Positions 19,809-28,119 of a stretch of DNA of 64,000 nucleotides are shown here, in pieces. Both the position numbers and the translations under genes were made by a program. The notes under the pieces were generated by a model. The model did no database searches. It worked only from the letters and a program-made list of their open reading frames with translations, and had not been told where the DNA came from. Numbering within the stretch: the stretch's first letter is position 1; each line of letters begins with the position of its first letter. Source of the DNA: Mycobacterium sp. 1100029.7 (lineage in GTDB: Bacteria; Actinomycetota; Actinomycetes; Mycobacteriales; Mycobacteriaceae); assembly GCF_001665235.1 (NCBI RefSeq), contig NZ_LZSC01000027.1, positions 1-64,000 on the forward strand. The letters run 5' to 3'.

Positions 19809-20555
19809 ATGGGGCCCACGGAACCCGCTGCGCCGGCGAATCGCGACGAAGGCATTCAGGTGCTGCGTCGTGCCGCCGCCGCGCTGGACGAGATCGCCTC
19901 CGAGCCCGGTGAGCTGCGGTTGGTCGATCTCGGTGAGCGCCTGGGCCTGGCCAAGTCGACGGCGCGCCGGTTGCTGGTCGGCCTGGTGGAAGTCGGACTG
20001 GCCAGTGTCGATGTGCAAGGCCACTTCTCGCTCGGCGATCGATTGCTGGGCTTTGGCAGTGCCGCTGGCGCGCATGTCTCGGCGCTGTTCCGGCCGACCA
20101 TCGAGCGGGTGGCCCGGGCCACCGACGGCGAGACGGTCGATCTGTCCGTATTGCGTGGCCAGCGGATGTGGTTCGTCGACCAAGTCGAGTCGTCGCACCG
20201 GCTGCGGGCGGTTTCGGCCGTCGGGGTGCGCTTTCCGTTGGAGGCCACCGCCAACGGAAAAGCGGCGCTGGCGGCCCTCGACGAGGCCGAGGCGGAGCTG
20301 ATGATCTCCCGGTTCACGTCCGGGGTGGCCAACCGGTTGCGGCGCGAGACGGCCGAGATCCGGCGGACCGGTGTCGCCTTCGACCGTGGCGAACATACTC
20401 CCGGGATTTCGGCGGCGGCGATCGCGCGACGGACCTTGGGCGACAACGTCGTCGCGATTTCGGTACCGGCTCCCACCGAGCGTTTTCTGGAAAAAGAGCA
20501 GCGCATCGTCGCAGCGTTACGTGCGGCGGCGGACTCCCCGGCCTGGACCCGGTGA
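19809..20555 (+). CDS. IclR-family transcriptional regulator (Rv1773c-like)
   Basis: A 248-residue regulator, identical in length to M. tuberculosis Rv1773c. The N-terminal winged helix-turn-helix contains LVDLGERLGLAKSTARRLLVGLVEVGLA (about residues 35-62). The C-terminal IclR effector domain includes GVRFPLEATANGKAALAAL and the EHTPGISAAAIA strand-helix. Two adjacent ATGs (19806 and 19809) are possible; the second matches the known length. It is divergent from the BBE-oxidase/DAPG-hydrolase pair, which it probably controls. Confidence 0.92.
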   Translation: MGPTEPAAPANRDEGIQVLRRAAAALDEIASEPGELRLVDLGERLGLAKSTARRLLVGLVEVGLASVDVQGHFSLGDRLLGFGSAAGAHVSALFRPTIERVARATDGETVDLSVLRGQRMWFVDQVESSHRLRAVSAVGVRFPLEATANGKAALAALDEAEAELMISRFTSGVANRLRRETAEIRRTGVAFDRGEHTPGISAAAIARRTLGDNVVAISVPAPTERFLEKEQRIVAALRAAADSPAWTR

Positions 20556-20589
20556 CCAGGCCCGCCTCATTGCGTCAGACAGGGGTTGA

Positions 20590-20624
20590 CGCGGCCGGTG
20601 TACCCCCCAGGGACCCCGGCCGCG
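20590..20624. terminator. Stem-loop between convergent genes
   Basis: CGCGGCCGG (20590-20598) and CCGGCCGCG (20616-20624) form a perfect 9-bp stem with a 17-base loop that can itself pair weakly (GGT/ACC). It lies between the stop codons of the rightward IclR gene and the leftward ANTAR gene. There is no T-run, as is common in mycobacteria. It could terminate transcription from both sides. Confidence 0.5.
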
Positions 20625-20643
20625 CCAAGTTCGTGACCGTCGG

Positions 20644-20931
20644 TCAGTAGCTCATCGCCGCCGCTGTGGTGAAGAGTTGCCCCCACTCGTGGCGCGCGGC
20701 TGACTGCGCCTCGGTGAAGCTCGACGTCTTCTCGCCGTCGCCGGCAAGGTGCACCAATGCCCATGCCATCGCGAACACCGGAATCCGGTGACGCACTGCC
20801 GCGCTGTGCAGTTCGTCCAACGCCGTCTCGGAACGGCAGCGGCGAAGTCCGATGATGATGCCCCGCGCGGTGTCCAGAATGCGGCCCGAATTCGGGCCGC
20901 ACGAATTGTGTGCGGGAACCCAGTTCGCCAT
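20644..20931 (-). CDS. Stand-alone ANTAR-domain protein
   Basis: A 95-residue protein consisting mostly of an ANTAR domain (about residues 15-65). The pattern LDTARGIIIGLRRCRSETAL...ELHSAAVRHRIPVFAMAWALV has the Ala-Arg-Gly-Ile start and paired helices of the fold. ANTAR proteins bind dual-hexaloop RNA and prevent transcription termination. Here there is no receiver or sensor domain. ATG 20931 has an AGGAGG ribosome binding site. The target RNA is unknown and no obvious double-loop RNA motif is visible next to it. Confidence 0.8.
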   Translation of the reverse strand: MANWVPAHNSCGPNSGRILDTARGIIIGLRRCRSETALDELHSAAVRHRIPVFAMAWALVHLAGDGEKTSSFTEAQSAARHEWGQLFTTAAAMSY

Positions 20932-21130
20932 GGTGTGCCTACCTCCTGTTGCGCCGTAACGAAAACCCGCTACCCCACATAGCGGACGAGAATCTGCTGC
21001 GAGAACGCGCAACTCGCGACTGCGATTCTCAAAGGCGCACTGTGCCATGATTTGTGGATCGGCGTCGTTTGGCCAGTGTGCGGTGCGCATCGATACCTGC
21101 CTGTGACCGTGTCGATACCGAATTCACAGA

Positions 21131-22363
21131 TCAGAGAATGGAGTTGAGGTCTTTCGCCTTGGCGATGTCGTCCCACTCGATGCCGAGTTCGAGCAGAATT
21201 TCCTCGGTGTGCTGACCATGCTCCGGAGCCCGCGCCGGACGTGGTGGAGTCTCGTTGAATTGGACTGGCGCCGCGACGATTCGGTATTCCTCGCCGTGGT
21301 CGTCGACGTTGGTCACGACGTATCCGTTGGGTTCCACCTGTGGGTCGTTGAGAGTCTCGCGCGGGGTCGCCAGTGCACCCCACACGCCCGGCTCGCTTTC
21401 CAGCACCTGCTGCCAGTGTGCGAGATCGTGGCCGGCGAACGCATTCGCCACGATCTCGGTGGCCGCGGCGGCATTGGCAATCAAGTTGGCAGACGGCACG
21501 AATCGCTCGTCAGTGGCCAACTCCGACAAGCCCATTCGCTCGCAGAAGCCGGACCAGAACTTGTCCGGCTGCAGGAATACCAGCTGAATCCACCGGCCGT
21601 CCTTGGTTTTGTAGCGGTTCACCAAAGGGTTGATCGCCAAGCCGGGCGGCGCCCCGGGAATGCCGTCGATGTCGAAGAAGTCGGCCGCCGAGATCGACGG
21701 TGCGATCGACCACATCGCCTGTGCGAGTAACGAGGAGTCGACGATAGTCGGCTCTCCGGTGCGCTCCCGGTGAAACAGCGCCGCGCACACGCCACCGGCC
21801 AGCGTCGCACCGCCTTGCAAGTCGCCGAAGCCGGGACCCTGCACGGCAGGGGTATCGGTCCCGAACGGCGTCAGCGTGTAGGCGACCCCGCCGCGCGCCA
21901 GATAGGTTGCGGCATCAAATCCGCCGCGATCACGGTCCGGGCCGCGCACGCCCAGGCCGGTGCCGCGGGCAATGATGACGCTCGGGTTGAACGCGCGGAT
22001 GTCGTCAACGGTCAGCCGGGCCCGCTCCAAGGCGCCGGGCAGCCAGTTGGTCAAGAACACGTCCGCGGTCGCGATCAACCGGCCGAACAATTCGCGGCCC
22101 ACCTCGGACTTGATGTCGATCGCGATACTGCGCTTTCCGCGGTTGCCCAATTCGAGGATGAAGTCGGCGTCCGGCCGGGCCGCCTCGCGCGTGAAGCCGC
22201 CGACGACCAAGGCCCGGCCCGGGTCCCCCGAGGCGACGCCCTCGACCTTGATCACGTCGGCGCCCCAGTCCGCCAATGCGGCTCCGGCCGACGGCACGTA
22301 TGTCCAGGATGCCAATTCGACTACTCGCACGCCTTGCAGCACGCCACCCCGCCCGCCCGCCAT
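21131..22363 (-). CDS. CaiB/BaiF-type (family III) CoA transferase
   Basis: A 410-residue protein of the family III CoA transferases, which move CoA between acyl-CoA donors and free acids. The N-terminal signature GVRVVELASWTYVPSAGAALADWGADVIKVE matches the CoA-binding region. The Asp of GFGDLQGG is the likely catalytic nucleophile that forms the acyl-anhydride. ATG 22363 follows AAGGGG. It is divergent from the mycofactocin-type SDR operon across a 171-bp region with a palindrome, so it is likely part of the same regulon. Confidence 0.88.
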   Translation of the reverse strand: MAGGRGGVLQGVRVVELASWTYVPSAGAALADWGADVIKVEGVASGDPGRALVVGGFTREAARPDADFILELGNRGKRSIAIDIKSEVGRELFGRLIATADVFLTNWLPGALERARLTVDDIRAFNPSVIIARGTGLGVRGPDRDRGGFDAATYLARGGVAYTLTPFGTDTPAVQGPGFGDLQGGATLAGGVCAALFHRERTGEPTIVDSSLLAQAMWSIAPSISAADFFDIDGIPGAPPGLAINPLVNRYKTKDGRWIQLVFLQPDKFWSGFCERMGLSELATDERFVPSANLIANAAAATEIVANAFAGHDLAHWQQVLESEPGVWGALATPRETLNDPQVEPNGYVVTNVDDHGEEYRIVAAPVQFNETPPRPARAPEHGQHTEEILLELGIEWDDIAKAKDLNSIL

Positions 22364-22397
22364 CGCCGCCCCTTGCTGTTCCGCTGTCCTTGCTATT

Positions 22398-22419
22398 TTA
22401 GATATTCTAGTTACTCTAA
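22398..22419. promoter_or_regulatory. Overlapping palindromes in the CoA-transferase / SDR divergent region
   Basis: TAGATATTCTA (22399-22409) is a palindrome with TAGA/TCTA arms around TAT. A longer dyad with TTAGA (22398-22402) and TCTAA (22415-22419) overlaps it. This is an island of AT-rich sequence in a GC-rich region, located between the start codons of the CoA transferase (22363) and the SDR (22535). It probably holds an operator and a -10 element for the catabolic cluster. Confidence 0.45.
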
Positions 22420-22534
22420 GGGATATTGACAGCCCGGCCACAGCCACGCGACGGATTCGTGGCGAGCGGCTCTGGGCCCCAATGTGGATCCTCTTCAGGA
22501 CCGTGGTTCTCGGAATCGGGACGAAGGACGAGCG

Positions 22535-23398
22535 ATGGGCAGGGTAGCGGGCAAGGTCGCCGTGATCAGTGGCGCCGCACGGGGTCAGGGCCGGTCGCAC
22601 GCGCGAATGCTGGCCGCCGAAGGTGCCGACATCATCGCGGTGGATCTGTGCGAGGACATCGACACCAACGAATACCCGTTGGCCCGGCCGGAAGACCTGG
22701 ACGAGACGGCGCGGCTGGTCGAGAAGGAAGGGCAACGCGCCTTTACCGCGATCGCTGATGTCCGCGACCGGGTGGCCCTGTCCACCGCAATCGACGAGGG
22801 CGTCGCCGAACTCGGGCGGCTCGACATCGTCGTGGCCAATGCGGGCATCTGCCCACTCACCGCGGGCCTGCCACCCAAGGCGTTCGCCGACGCGGTGGAC
22901 GTCGACCTGGTCGGCGTTCTCAACCTCGTCCACAGCAGCCTGAAACACCTGCAGGCCGGGGCGTCGATCATCGTGATCGGATCCAATGCCGCCTTCATGT
23001 CCTCGATGAACACCACCGGGATCGACGGCGGTCCTGGTGGCGCCGGCTATGCCTTCGCGAAACTGGCTGCGGCACACTATGTTAACGACTTCGCCCGGAC
23101 CCTGGCCCAATTTTCCATCCGAATGAATGCAGTACACCCGACGAACGTCAACACCGACATGTTGCACAGTCCACCGATGTACCGGGCGTTCCGGCCCGAT
23201 TTGAAGGAGCCGACGCGCGAGGACGCGGAGCCGATTTTTCCATTCGTCCAGGCGATGCCGATCCCCTACGTCGAGCCCGAGGACATCAGCGAGGCGGTGC
23301 TCTTCCTCGCCTCGGATGCGGCGCGCTACATCACCGGTCAGCAGTTGCGGGTGGACGGCGGCGGCTTCCTGAAGGTCAAGCCCTGGGCGGGCGCATGA
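22535..23398 (+). CDS. Mycofactocin-type short-chain dehydrogenase/reductase
   Basis: A 287-residue SDR. The Rossmann motif is SGAARGQGRSHA, and it is followed by the VDLCEDI segment and the extra loop (NEYPLARPEDLDETARLVEKEG) typical of the mycofactocin-associated SDR subfamily. These enzymes hold NAD tightly and pass electrons to mycofactocin. The active-site Ser is in IGSNAAF and the Tyr-x3-Lys is GYAFAK. ATG 22535 follows GAAGGAC. It is first in a rightward operon with E1 alpha/beta, lipoyl, hydratase and FadD genes. It is likely an alcohol or hydroxyacyl-CoA dehydrogenase. Confidence 0.9.
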   Translation: MGRVAGKVAVISGAARGQGRSHARMLAAEGADIIAVDLCEDIDTNEYPLARPEDLDETARLVEKEGQRAFTAIADVRDRVALSTAIDEGVAELGRLDIVVANAGICPLTAGLPPKAFADAVDVDLVGVLNLVHSSLKHLQAGASIIVIGSNAAFMSSMNTTGIDGGPGGAGYAFAKLAAAHYVNDFARTLAQFSIRMNAVHPTNVNTDMLHSPPMYRAFRPDLKEPTREDAEPIFPFVQAMPIPYVEPEDISEAVLFLASDAARYITGQQLRVDGGGFLKVKPWAGA

Positions 23399-23441
23399 CG
23401 CCAGCGGCGCCAATCGGACCGCAGCACAACGGAATTATGCG

Positions 23442-24428
23442 ATGACCGACGACCTGCCCGAGGACGTGCAACGCCGCCTCTACGCGCTCATGGTGCTGAT
23501 GAAGGCTGCCGATGACCGACTGTCCAAGGGCATCGGCACCGGCGAGTTCATGTGCGTGTACTGGCCGTCGCGCGGCCAGGAGGCTATCGCTGCCGCACTG
23601 GGTGTCGCGCTGCGACCCGACGACCAGCTGGTGACCACCTACCGCGGGCTGCACGATCTGCTCGGCAAGAATGTTCCGCTCGAGGAGATCTACGGCGAGA
23701 TGATGGGCCGCACCGTCGGCGCCAGCCGCGGCAAGGGTGGCACCATGCATATCGCCAAACCCGGAGTGGGCGTCATGCTTTCGACGGGGATCGTCGGGGC
23801 GGGTCCGCCGGTGGCCGTCGGCCTGGCAATGGCCGCGAAGCGCAAAGGGATCGATCGGGTCACCGTCGTGAGCTTCGGTGACGGTGCCACCAACACCGGA
23901 TCCTTCCATGAAGCCGCCAACATGGCGGCGCTGTGGGATCTGCCGATCGTGTTCGTCTGCCAGAACAACCTGTACGCCGAGATGACGCCGACCAGCGACA
24001 CCATGAAGCTCGCCCAAGTCGCCGATCGCGCTGCGGGGTACGGGATGCCTGGTGTCCGCGTCGACGGCAACGATCCGGTCGCGGTGAAGGTCGCACTCGA
24101 CGCAGCGCTGCAGCGGGCTCGTGGCGGCGCCGGCCCCACCTTCCTCGAGTGCGTGACATTCCGCTTCCGCGGCCACTACTTCGGCGACCGGATGCCCTAT
24201 ATCCCCTCCGAACAACTCGACGCGGCGCGGGCCGCCGACCCGGTGCCGCGCTTCCGCCAGCGGCTGGCCGACGCCGGCGTGTGCGGTGAGGATGAACTCG
24301 CACGCATCGATGAGGAAGCACTGGCAACGGTGGAATCCGCGCTGCGGACCGTGATGAGCGCGGAGGCGCCCTCGGTGAGCGAGTTGGACCAGGACGTGTA
24401 CGCGACCCCGATCAAATTCCCGGTCTGA
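23442..24428 (+). CDS. Thiamine-diphosphate-dependent dehydrogenase E1 component, alpha subunit
   Basis: A 328-residue protein of the pyruvate/acetoin/branched-chain 2-oxoacid dehydrogenase E1 alpha family. The ThDP-binding motif GDG (146-148) continues as ATNTGSFHEAANMAALWDLPIVF and ends in NN (175-176). It lacks the long extensions of the branched-chain form and resembles acetoin-dehydrogenase-like alpha subunits. It is followed 10 bases later by the beta subunit. The complex would decarboxylate or cleave a 2-oxo or acyloin intermediate and transfer the acyl group to lipoate. The natural substrate is unknown. Confidence 0.9.
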   Translation: MTDDLPEDVQRRLYALMVLMKAADDRLSKGIGTGEFMCVYWPSRGQEAIAAALGVALRPDDQLVTTYRGLHDLLGKNVPLEEIYGEMMGRTVGASRGKGGTMHIAKPGVGVMLSTGIVGAGPPVAVGLAMAAKRKGIDRVTVVSFGDGATNTGSFHEAANMAALWDLPIVFVCQNNLYAEMTPTSDTMKLAQVADRAAGYGMPGVRVDGNDPVAVKVALDAALQRARGGAGPTFLECVTFRFRGHYFGDRMPYIPSEQLDAARAADPVPRFRQRLADAGVCGEDELARIDEEALATVESALRTVMSAEAPSVSELDQDVYATPIKFPV

Positions 24429-24438
24429 GGATCTGCGC

Positions 24439-25437
24439 ATGGACGAAAAAGAGATGACGATGCGCGAGGCGCTGAACCTCGCGCTGGATCAGGCGATGCA
24501 GGCCGACGAGCGGGTGTTTCTACTCGGCGAGGACATCGCCGATCCCGGCGCATCCGGTCCGACCGCGGGCCTGTCGACGAAGTACGGCCACGACCGGGTG
24601 CTGGACACGCCGATCTCGGAAGCCGCGATCGTCGGCGCGGCGATCGGCGCCGCCATCGACGGGCTACTGCCGGTCGCCGAAATCATGATCATGGACTTCA
24701 TCGGCATCGCCGCCGACCAGCTGATCAACAACGCCGCCAAACTGCGGTTCATGACGGCCGGACGCACCACGGCGCCGATCACCGTCCGCACCCAGGTGTA
24801 CGCCGGACTGGCGACCGGTGCGACGCATTCGCAAAGCCTCGAGGCGTGGTTCATGCACATCCCCGGGATGAAGGTGATCGTTCCGGCCACGCCACGCGAC
24901 GGCAAGGGATTGCTGACGTCGGCCATCTTCGACGAAGACCCGTGCCTGTTCGTGGAAACCATTCGGCTGCAAAGCAAGAAGGGCCTCGTCCCCGTCGATA
25001 CCGGATTCTCGATTCCGCTGGGGCAGGCCGATATCAAACGGCCGGGCACCGACGTGACGCTGATCAGTTATGGGCGCGCCGTGCACGACGCGCTCGCGGC
25101 CGCGGCCATCTTGGCCGAGCAGGACGTCAGCGCCGAGGTCGTCGATCTGCGCACCCTGGTGCCGCTGGACGTCGAGACCGTCGTCGAATCCGTCCGTCGC
25201 ACTCGCCGGGCCGTGATCGCCCACGACGCCGTCCAATTCGCAGGTCCCGGAGCCGAAGTGGCCGCGATCTTGTCCGCCGAGCTGTTCGGTGAACTCGCCG
25301 CGCCGGTCGAGCGGGTGGGCGCCCGATTCGTGCCCAACCCGGCCGCCGCGGCTCTCGAAGCCCAGATGTACCCGACGCCGGCGCGCATCGTGGAAGCGGC
25401 CCAGCGCACCATGTACAAGGTGAAGGCGCATGGCTGA
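24439..25437 (+). CDS. Thiamine-diphosphate-dependent dehydrogenase E1 component, beta subunit
   Basis: A 332-residue partner of the preceding alpha subunit. The transketolase pyrimidine domain contains REALNLALDQAM and GEDIADPG with the ThDP-contacting Glu region; ATGATHSQSLEAWFMHIPGMKVIVPATP is characteristic of E1 beta subunits. The C-terminal transketolase domain runs from about residue 205 (TDVTLISYGRAVHDAL). Its end overlaps the lipoyl-protein gene by 8 bases, indicating translational coupling. Confidence 0.9.
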   Translation: MDEKEMTMREALNLALDQAMQADERVFLLGEDIADPGASGPTAGLSTKYGHDRVLDTPISEAAIVGAAIGAAIDGLLPVAEIMIMDFIGIAADQLINNAAKLRFMTAGRTTAPITVRTQVYAGLATGATHSQSLEAWFMHIPGMKVIVPATPRDGKGLLTSAIFDEDPCLFVETIRLQSKKGLVPVDTGFSIPLGQADIKRPGTDVTLISYGRAVHDALAAAAILAEQDVSAEVVDLRTLVPLDVETVVESVRRTRRAVIAHDAVQFAGPGAEVAAILSAELFGELAAPVERVGARFVPNPAAAALEAQMYPTPARIVEAAQRTMYKVKAHG

Positions 25438-25666
25438 CTTCATCATTCGCATCCCCCGGGTGTCGGTCGCGGTCGCCGAGGCCGAGCTCACCGGGCTACT
25501 GGTCGACGCCGGCGAACACGTCGAGGCGGGCACACCGATCTACGTCATCGCCACCGAGAAAGTAGAGCAGGAAATCGAAGCGGGGGCATCGGGCACCGTG
25601 CAGTGGACGGGCCAGGTCGGGATCACCTACGACATCGGTGCCGAAATCGGCGTCATCAGTTCATAG
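25430..25666 (+). CDS. Free-standing lipoyl/biotinyl-domain protein
   Basis: A 78-residue protein that is a single lipoyl-type domain. The flattened barrel has the hairpin ATEKVEQEIEA, where Lys44 is the expected lipoylation site. The usual E2 order (lipoyl, subunit-binding, acyltransferase) is cut off after the first domain, and no E2 catalytic or E3 gene follows. ATG 25430 lies inside the end of the E1 beta gene with AAGG upstream. It probably acts as a mobile acyl carrier for the E1 pair, like the small H-protein of glycine cleavage; a biotinylated carrier is less likely because the AMKM motif is missing. Confidence 0.88.
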   Translation: MADFIIRIPRVSVAVAEAELTGLLVDAGEHVEAGTPIYVIATEKVEQEIEAGASGTVQWTGQVGITYDIGAEIGVISS

Positions 25667-25682
25667 AGGAAGGGCAAAGCAG

Positions 25683-26555
25683 ATGGACCTCAACGAGACT
25701 CGCGAACGCATCATCTACCAGAAGGATGGGCCGATCGCGAAGATCACCCTGAACTGGCCGGAGAAGGCCAACGCACAGGACCAGAAGCTGGCCGAAGAAG
25801 TCGACGCCGCACTGCTGGACGCCGACCGTGACTACGACATCAAGGTGCTGGTGCTCAAGGCCAACGGCAAGGGCTTCTGCTCCGGGCACGCCATCGGCAA
25901 CAACGCCGTCGACTACCCGTCTTTCGTGGAGAACGCGATGGTGACGGGCCACCCGTGGAAGGCGCAGTCGGATCTGTTCGTCAAGCCGACCCTGAATCTG
26001 TGGGAGTTCTCCAAGCCCACCATCGCCCAGGTCCACGGCTACTGTGTGGGCGGCGGGACGCACATGGGTCTGACCACCGATATCGTCATTGCCGCCGACG
26101 ACGCCTACTTCTCTTACCCGCCGCTGCAGGGGTTCGGTATGCCGTCGGGCGAATGTTCCATCGAGCCTTGGGTTTTCATGAACTGGCGACGTGCGGCCTA
26201 CTACCTGTTCACCGCCGAGGTGATCGACGCGAAGAAGGCGCTGGAGGTCGGCCTGGTCAACGAGGTGGTCAAGCGTGAGGATCTCGACGCCCGGGTGGAC
26301 GCGATCGCCCGCCACATCGCCCAGGCGCCGTTGACGACGCTGATGCTCACCAAGGCCAATCTGAAGCGTGCCTGGGAGTTGATGGGCATGCGGGTGCACT
26401 GGCAGAGCTCCAACGACCTCGTCGCGCTCGCTTCGATCAGCAAGGACGTGCAGCAGCTGATCCAGACCGTGTTCAAGGACAAGGTGCTGCCGTCCGAGCA
26501 CGCCCGGCGCCAGGCCGCGGCCGCCGCCCAGACCGACGGCGCCGCAGCAACTTAG
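25683..26555 (+). CDS. Enoyl-CoA hydratase/isomerase family protein
   Basis: A 290-residue crotonase-fold enzyme. The oxyanion-hole strands are KGFCSGHA and HGYCVGGGTHMGL, and the C-terminal helices follow the family. Glu residues at the usual hydratase positions are not obvious (PSGECS is near one), so it could be an isomerase, hydratase or C-C hydrolase. ATG 25683 has a GAGGAAGGG ribosome binding site. It is related to the second hydratase at 31187-32032 (shared RERIIY/EAIIYE start, WEF.KPT, RAYELMGMRVH), so the cluster carries two diverged copies. Confidence 0.9.
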   Translation: MDLNETRERIIYQKDGPIAKITLNWPEKANAQDQKLAEEVDAALLDADRDYDIKVLVLKANGKGFCSGHAIGNNAVDYPSFVENAMVTGHPWKAQSDLFVKPTLNLWEFSKPTIAQVHGYCVGGGTHMGLTTDIVIAADDAYFSYPPLQGFGMPSGECSIEPWVFMNWRRAAYYLFTAEVIDAKKALEVGLVNEVVKREDLDARVDAIARHIAQAPLTTLMLTKANLKRAWELMGMRVHWQSSNDLVALASISKDVQQLIQTVFKDKVLPSEHARRQAAAAAQTDGAAAT

Positions 26556-26564
26556 GACACGCTG

Positions 26565-28097
26565 GTGAACATCGCCGATCACGCGATCGCGGCAGCATCG
26601 TCGCCGGCCCTGATCACCGACGGCGGCGCGATCACGTTCGGCGAACTGCATGCCCGCAGCCAGCGGGTGGCCGCGGCACTGCACGATTCGGGGCTGCGCC
26701 GCGGCGACGGCGTCGCGCTGGTGTTGCCGAACCGGCCCGAATTCTTCGAAATCACCTGGGGGTGCCAGCTTTCCGGGCTGTACTACACCGCCGTCAACAC
26801 CCACTTCACGCCCGACGAGGTGGCTTATGTGATCGACGACTCGGATGCGAAGGCGGTGTTCGTCGACACCTCGATGGCCGACCTCGCCGTCCACGTGCGC
26901 GAGGTCAACAGGGCCGTGCAGGTCCATATCAGCGTCGGGGGCGAGGTTCCCGGCTGGTATGGCTACGAGGATGCGCTGGCGGTGGCCGGTGAGGCGCCGC
27001 CGCTGGCGGACGGATCGGAGATGCTCTACTCCTCGGGCACCACCGGTCGGCCCAAGGCGGTACGCCGGTCGCTGCCCACCGACGGCAACGGGTCCTGGGC
27101 GCAGTCGGTGCTGGAGATGGCGCTGATCCACAAATACGGTATGGACCAGACGAGTGTGTACCTGTCCCCCGCACCGCTGTATCACGCCGCCGGGGTGAAC
27201 TACACGATGGCGGTCAACCGGGTGGGCGCCGCGTCGATCCTGATGGCCAAGTTCGACGCCGAGTCCGTGCTGCGGCTGATCGAAACCCACCGGGTGACCC
27301 ACGCCCAGTTCGTGCCGACGATGTTCGTGCGGATGCTGAAACTGCCCGAGGCGGTGCGTCAGCGATACGACGTCTCGAGTCTGCGCTGCGTGATCCACGC
27401 GGCGGCACCCTGCCCGGTGGACGTCAAGCATCAGATGATGGACTGGTTCGGGCCGATCATCCACGAATATTACGGCGGCACAGAGGGGTTCGCGGGCACG
27501 GTGATCGGCCCCGAGGAGTGGCTCGCACATCCGGGCTCGGTGGGCATACCGATGGCGCCGGTACACGTGGTGGGTGACGACGGCCAAGAGCTTCCCATCG
27601 GCCAGCCTGGAGAGCTTTACTTCGAAGGTGGGCCCGCGTTCGAGTACTTCAAGGATCCCGCCAAGACCGCGTCGGTCTACAACGACCGCGGGTGGCGTTC
27701 GTTGGGCGACATGGGCTATGTGGACGCCGACGGGTACCTCTACCTCACCGATCGGTCGTCGTTCATGATCGTCTCCGGGGGGGTGAACATCTACCCGCAG
27801 GAGGCGGAGAACCTCCTGGTGATGCACCCCCAACTGGTCGACGCGGCGGTCTTCGGCGTCCCCAACGACGAGTTCGGGGAAGAGGTCAAGGCCGTGGTGC
27901 AGCCGGTGGCCGGCGTCGCCGGCGGGCCCGAGCTGGAGGCCGAATTGATCGCGTATTGCCGGGCGCACCTGGCCGGCTACAAGTGCCCGCGCACAGTCGA
28001 ATTCGACCCGGAGCTGCCTCGCGATCCGAACGGGAAGCTGTACAAGCGGCGAATTCGGGAGCGGTACTGGCAGGGGCGGACGACACGCATCGTGTGA
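26565..28097 (+). CDS. Acyl-CoA synthetase / AMP-dependent ligase (FadD-like)
   Basis: A 510-residue ANL-superfamily ligase. The P-loop-like motif YSSGTTGRPKA is at residues 155-165, YYGGTEG is motif A5, and the C-terminal catalytic Lys is in DPNGKLYKRR (about 496). It activates a carboxylate as acyl-AMP and transfers it to CoA. GTG 26565 starts 9 bases after the hydratase stop. Within this cluster it likely produces the CoA ester that the hydratases and E1 system act on. Confidence 0.9.
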   Translation: MNIADHAIAAASSPALITDGGAITFGELHARSQRVAAALHDSGLRRGDGVALVLPNRPEFFEITWGCQLSGLYYTAVNTHFTPDEVAYVIDDSDAKAVFVDTSMADLAVHVREVNRAVQVHISVGGEVPGWYGYEDALAVAGEAPPLADGSEMLYSSGTTGRPKAVRRSLPTDGNGSWAQSVLEMALIHKYGMDQTSVYLSPAPLYHAAGVNYTMAVNRVGAASILMAKFDAESVLRLIETHRVTHAQFVPTMFVRMLKLPEAVRQRYDVSSLRCVIHAAAPCPVDVKHQMMDWFGPIIHEYYGGTEGFAGTVIGPEEWLAHPGSVGIPMAPVHVVGDDGQELPIGQPGELYFEGGPAFEYFKDPAKTASVYNDRGWRSLGDMGYVDADGYLYLTDRSSFMIVSGGVNIYPQEAENLLVMHPQLVDAAVFGVPNDEFGEEVKAVVQPVAGVAGGPELEAELIAYCRAHLAGYKCPRTVEFDPELPRDPNGKLYKRRIRERYWQGRTTRIV

Positions 28098-28119
28098 CGC
28101 TGACACAAGGGATGGCGAG

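Noticed and set aside
19743-20396. A possible long N-terminal extension of the BBE oxidase (frame open to 20396).
   Set aside because: It would run antisense through the IclR gene; ATG 19742 has a strong ribosome binding site and gives the exact family length of 446 residues.
22364-23413. An N-terminal extension of the CoA transferase frame to 23413.
   Set aside because: It would run antisense through the SDR gene; the family N-terminus begins at 22363.
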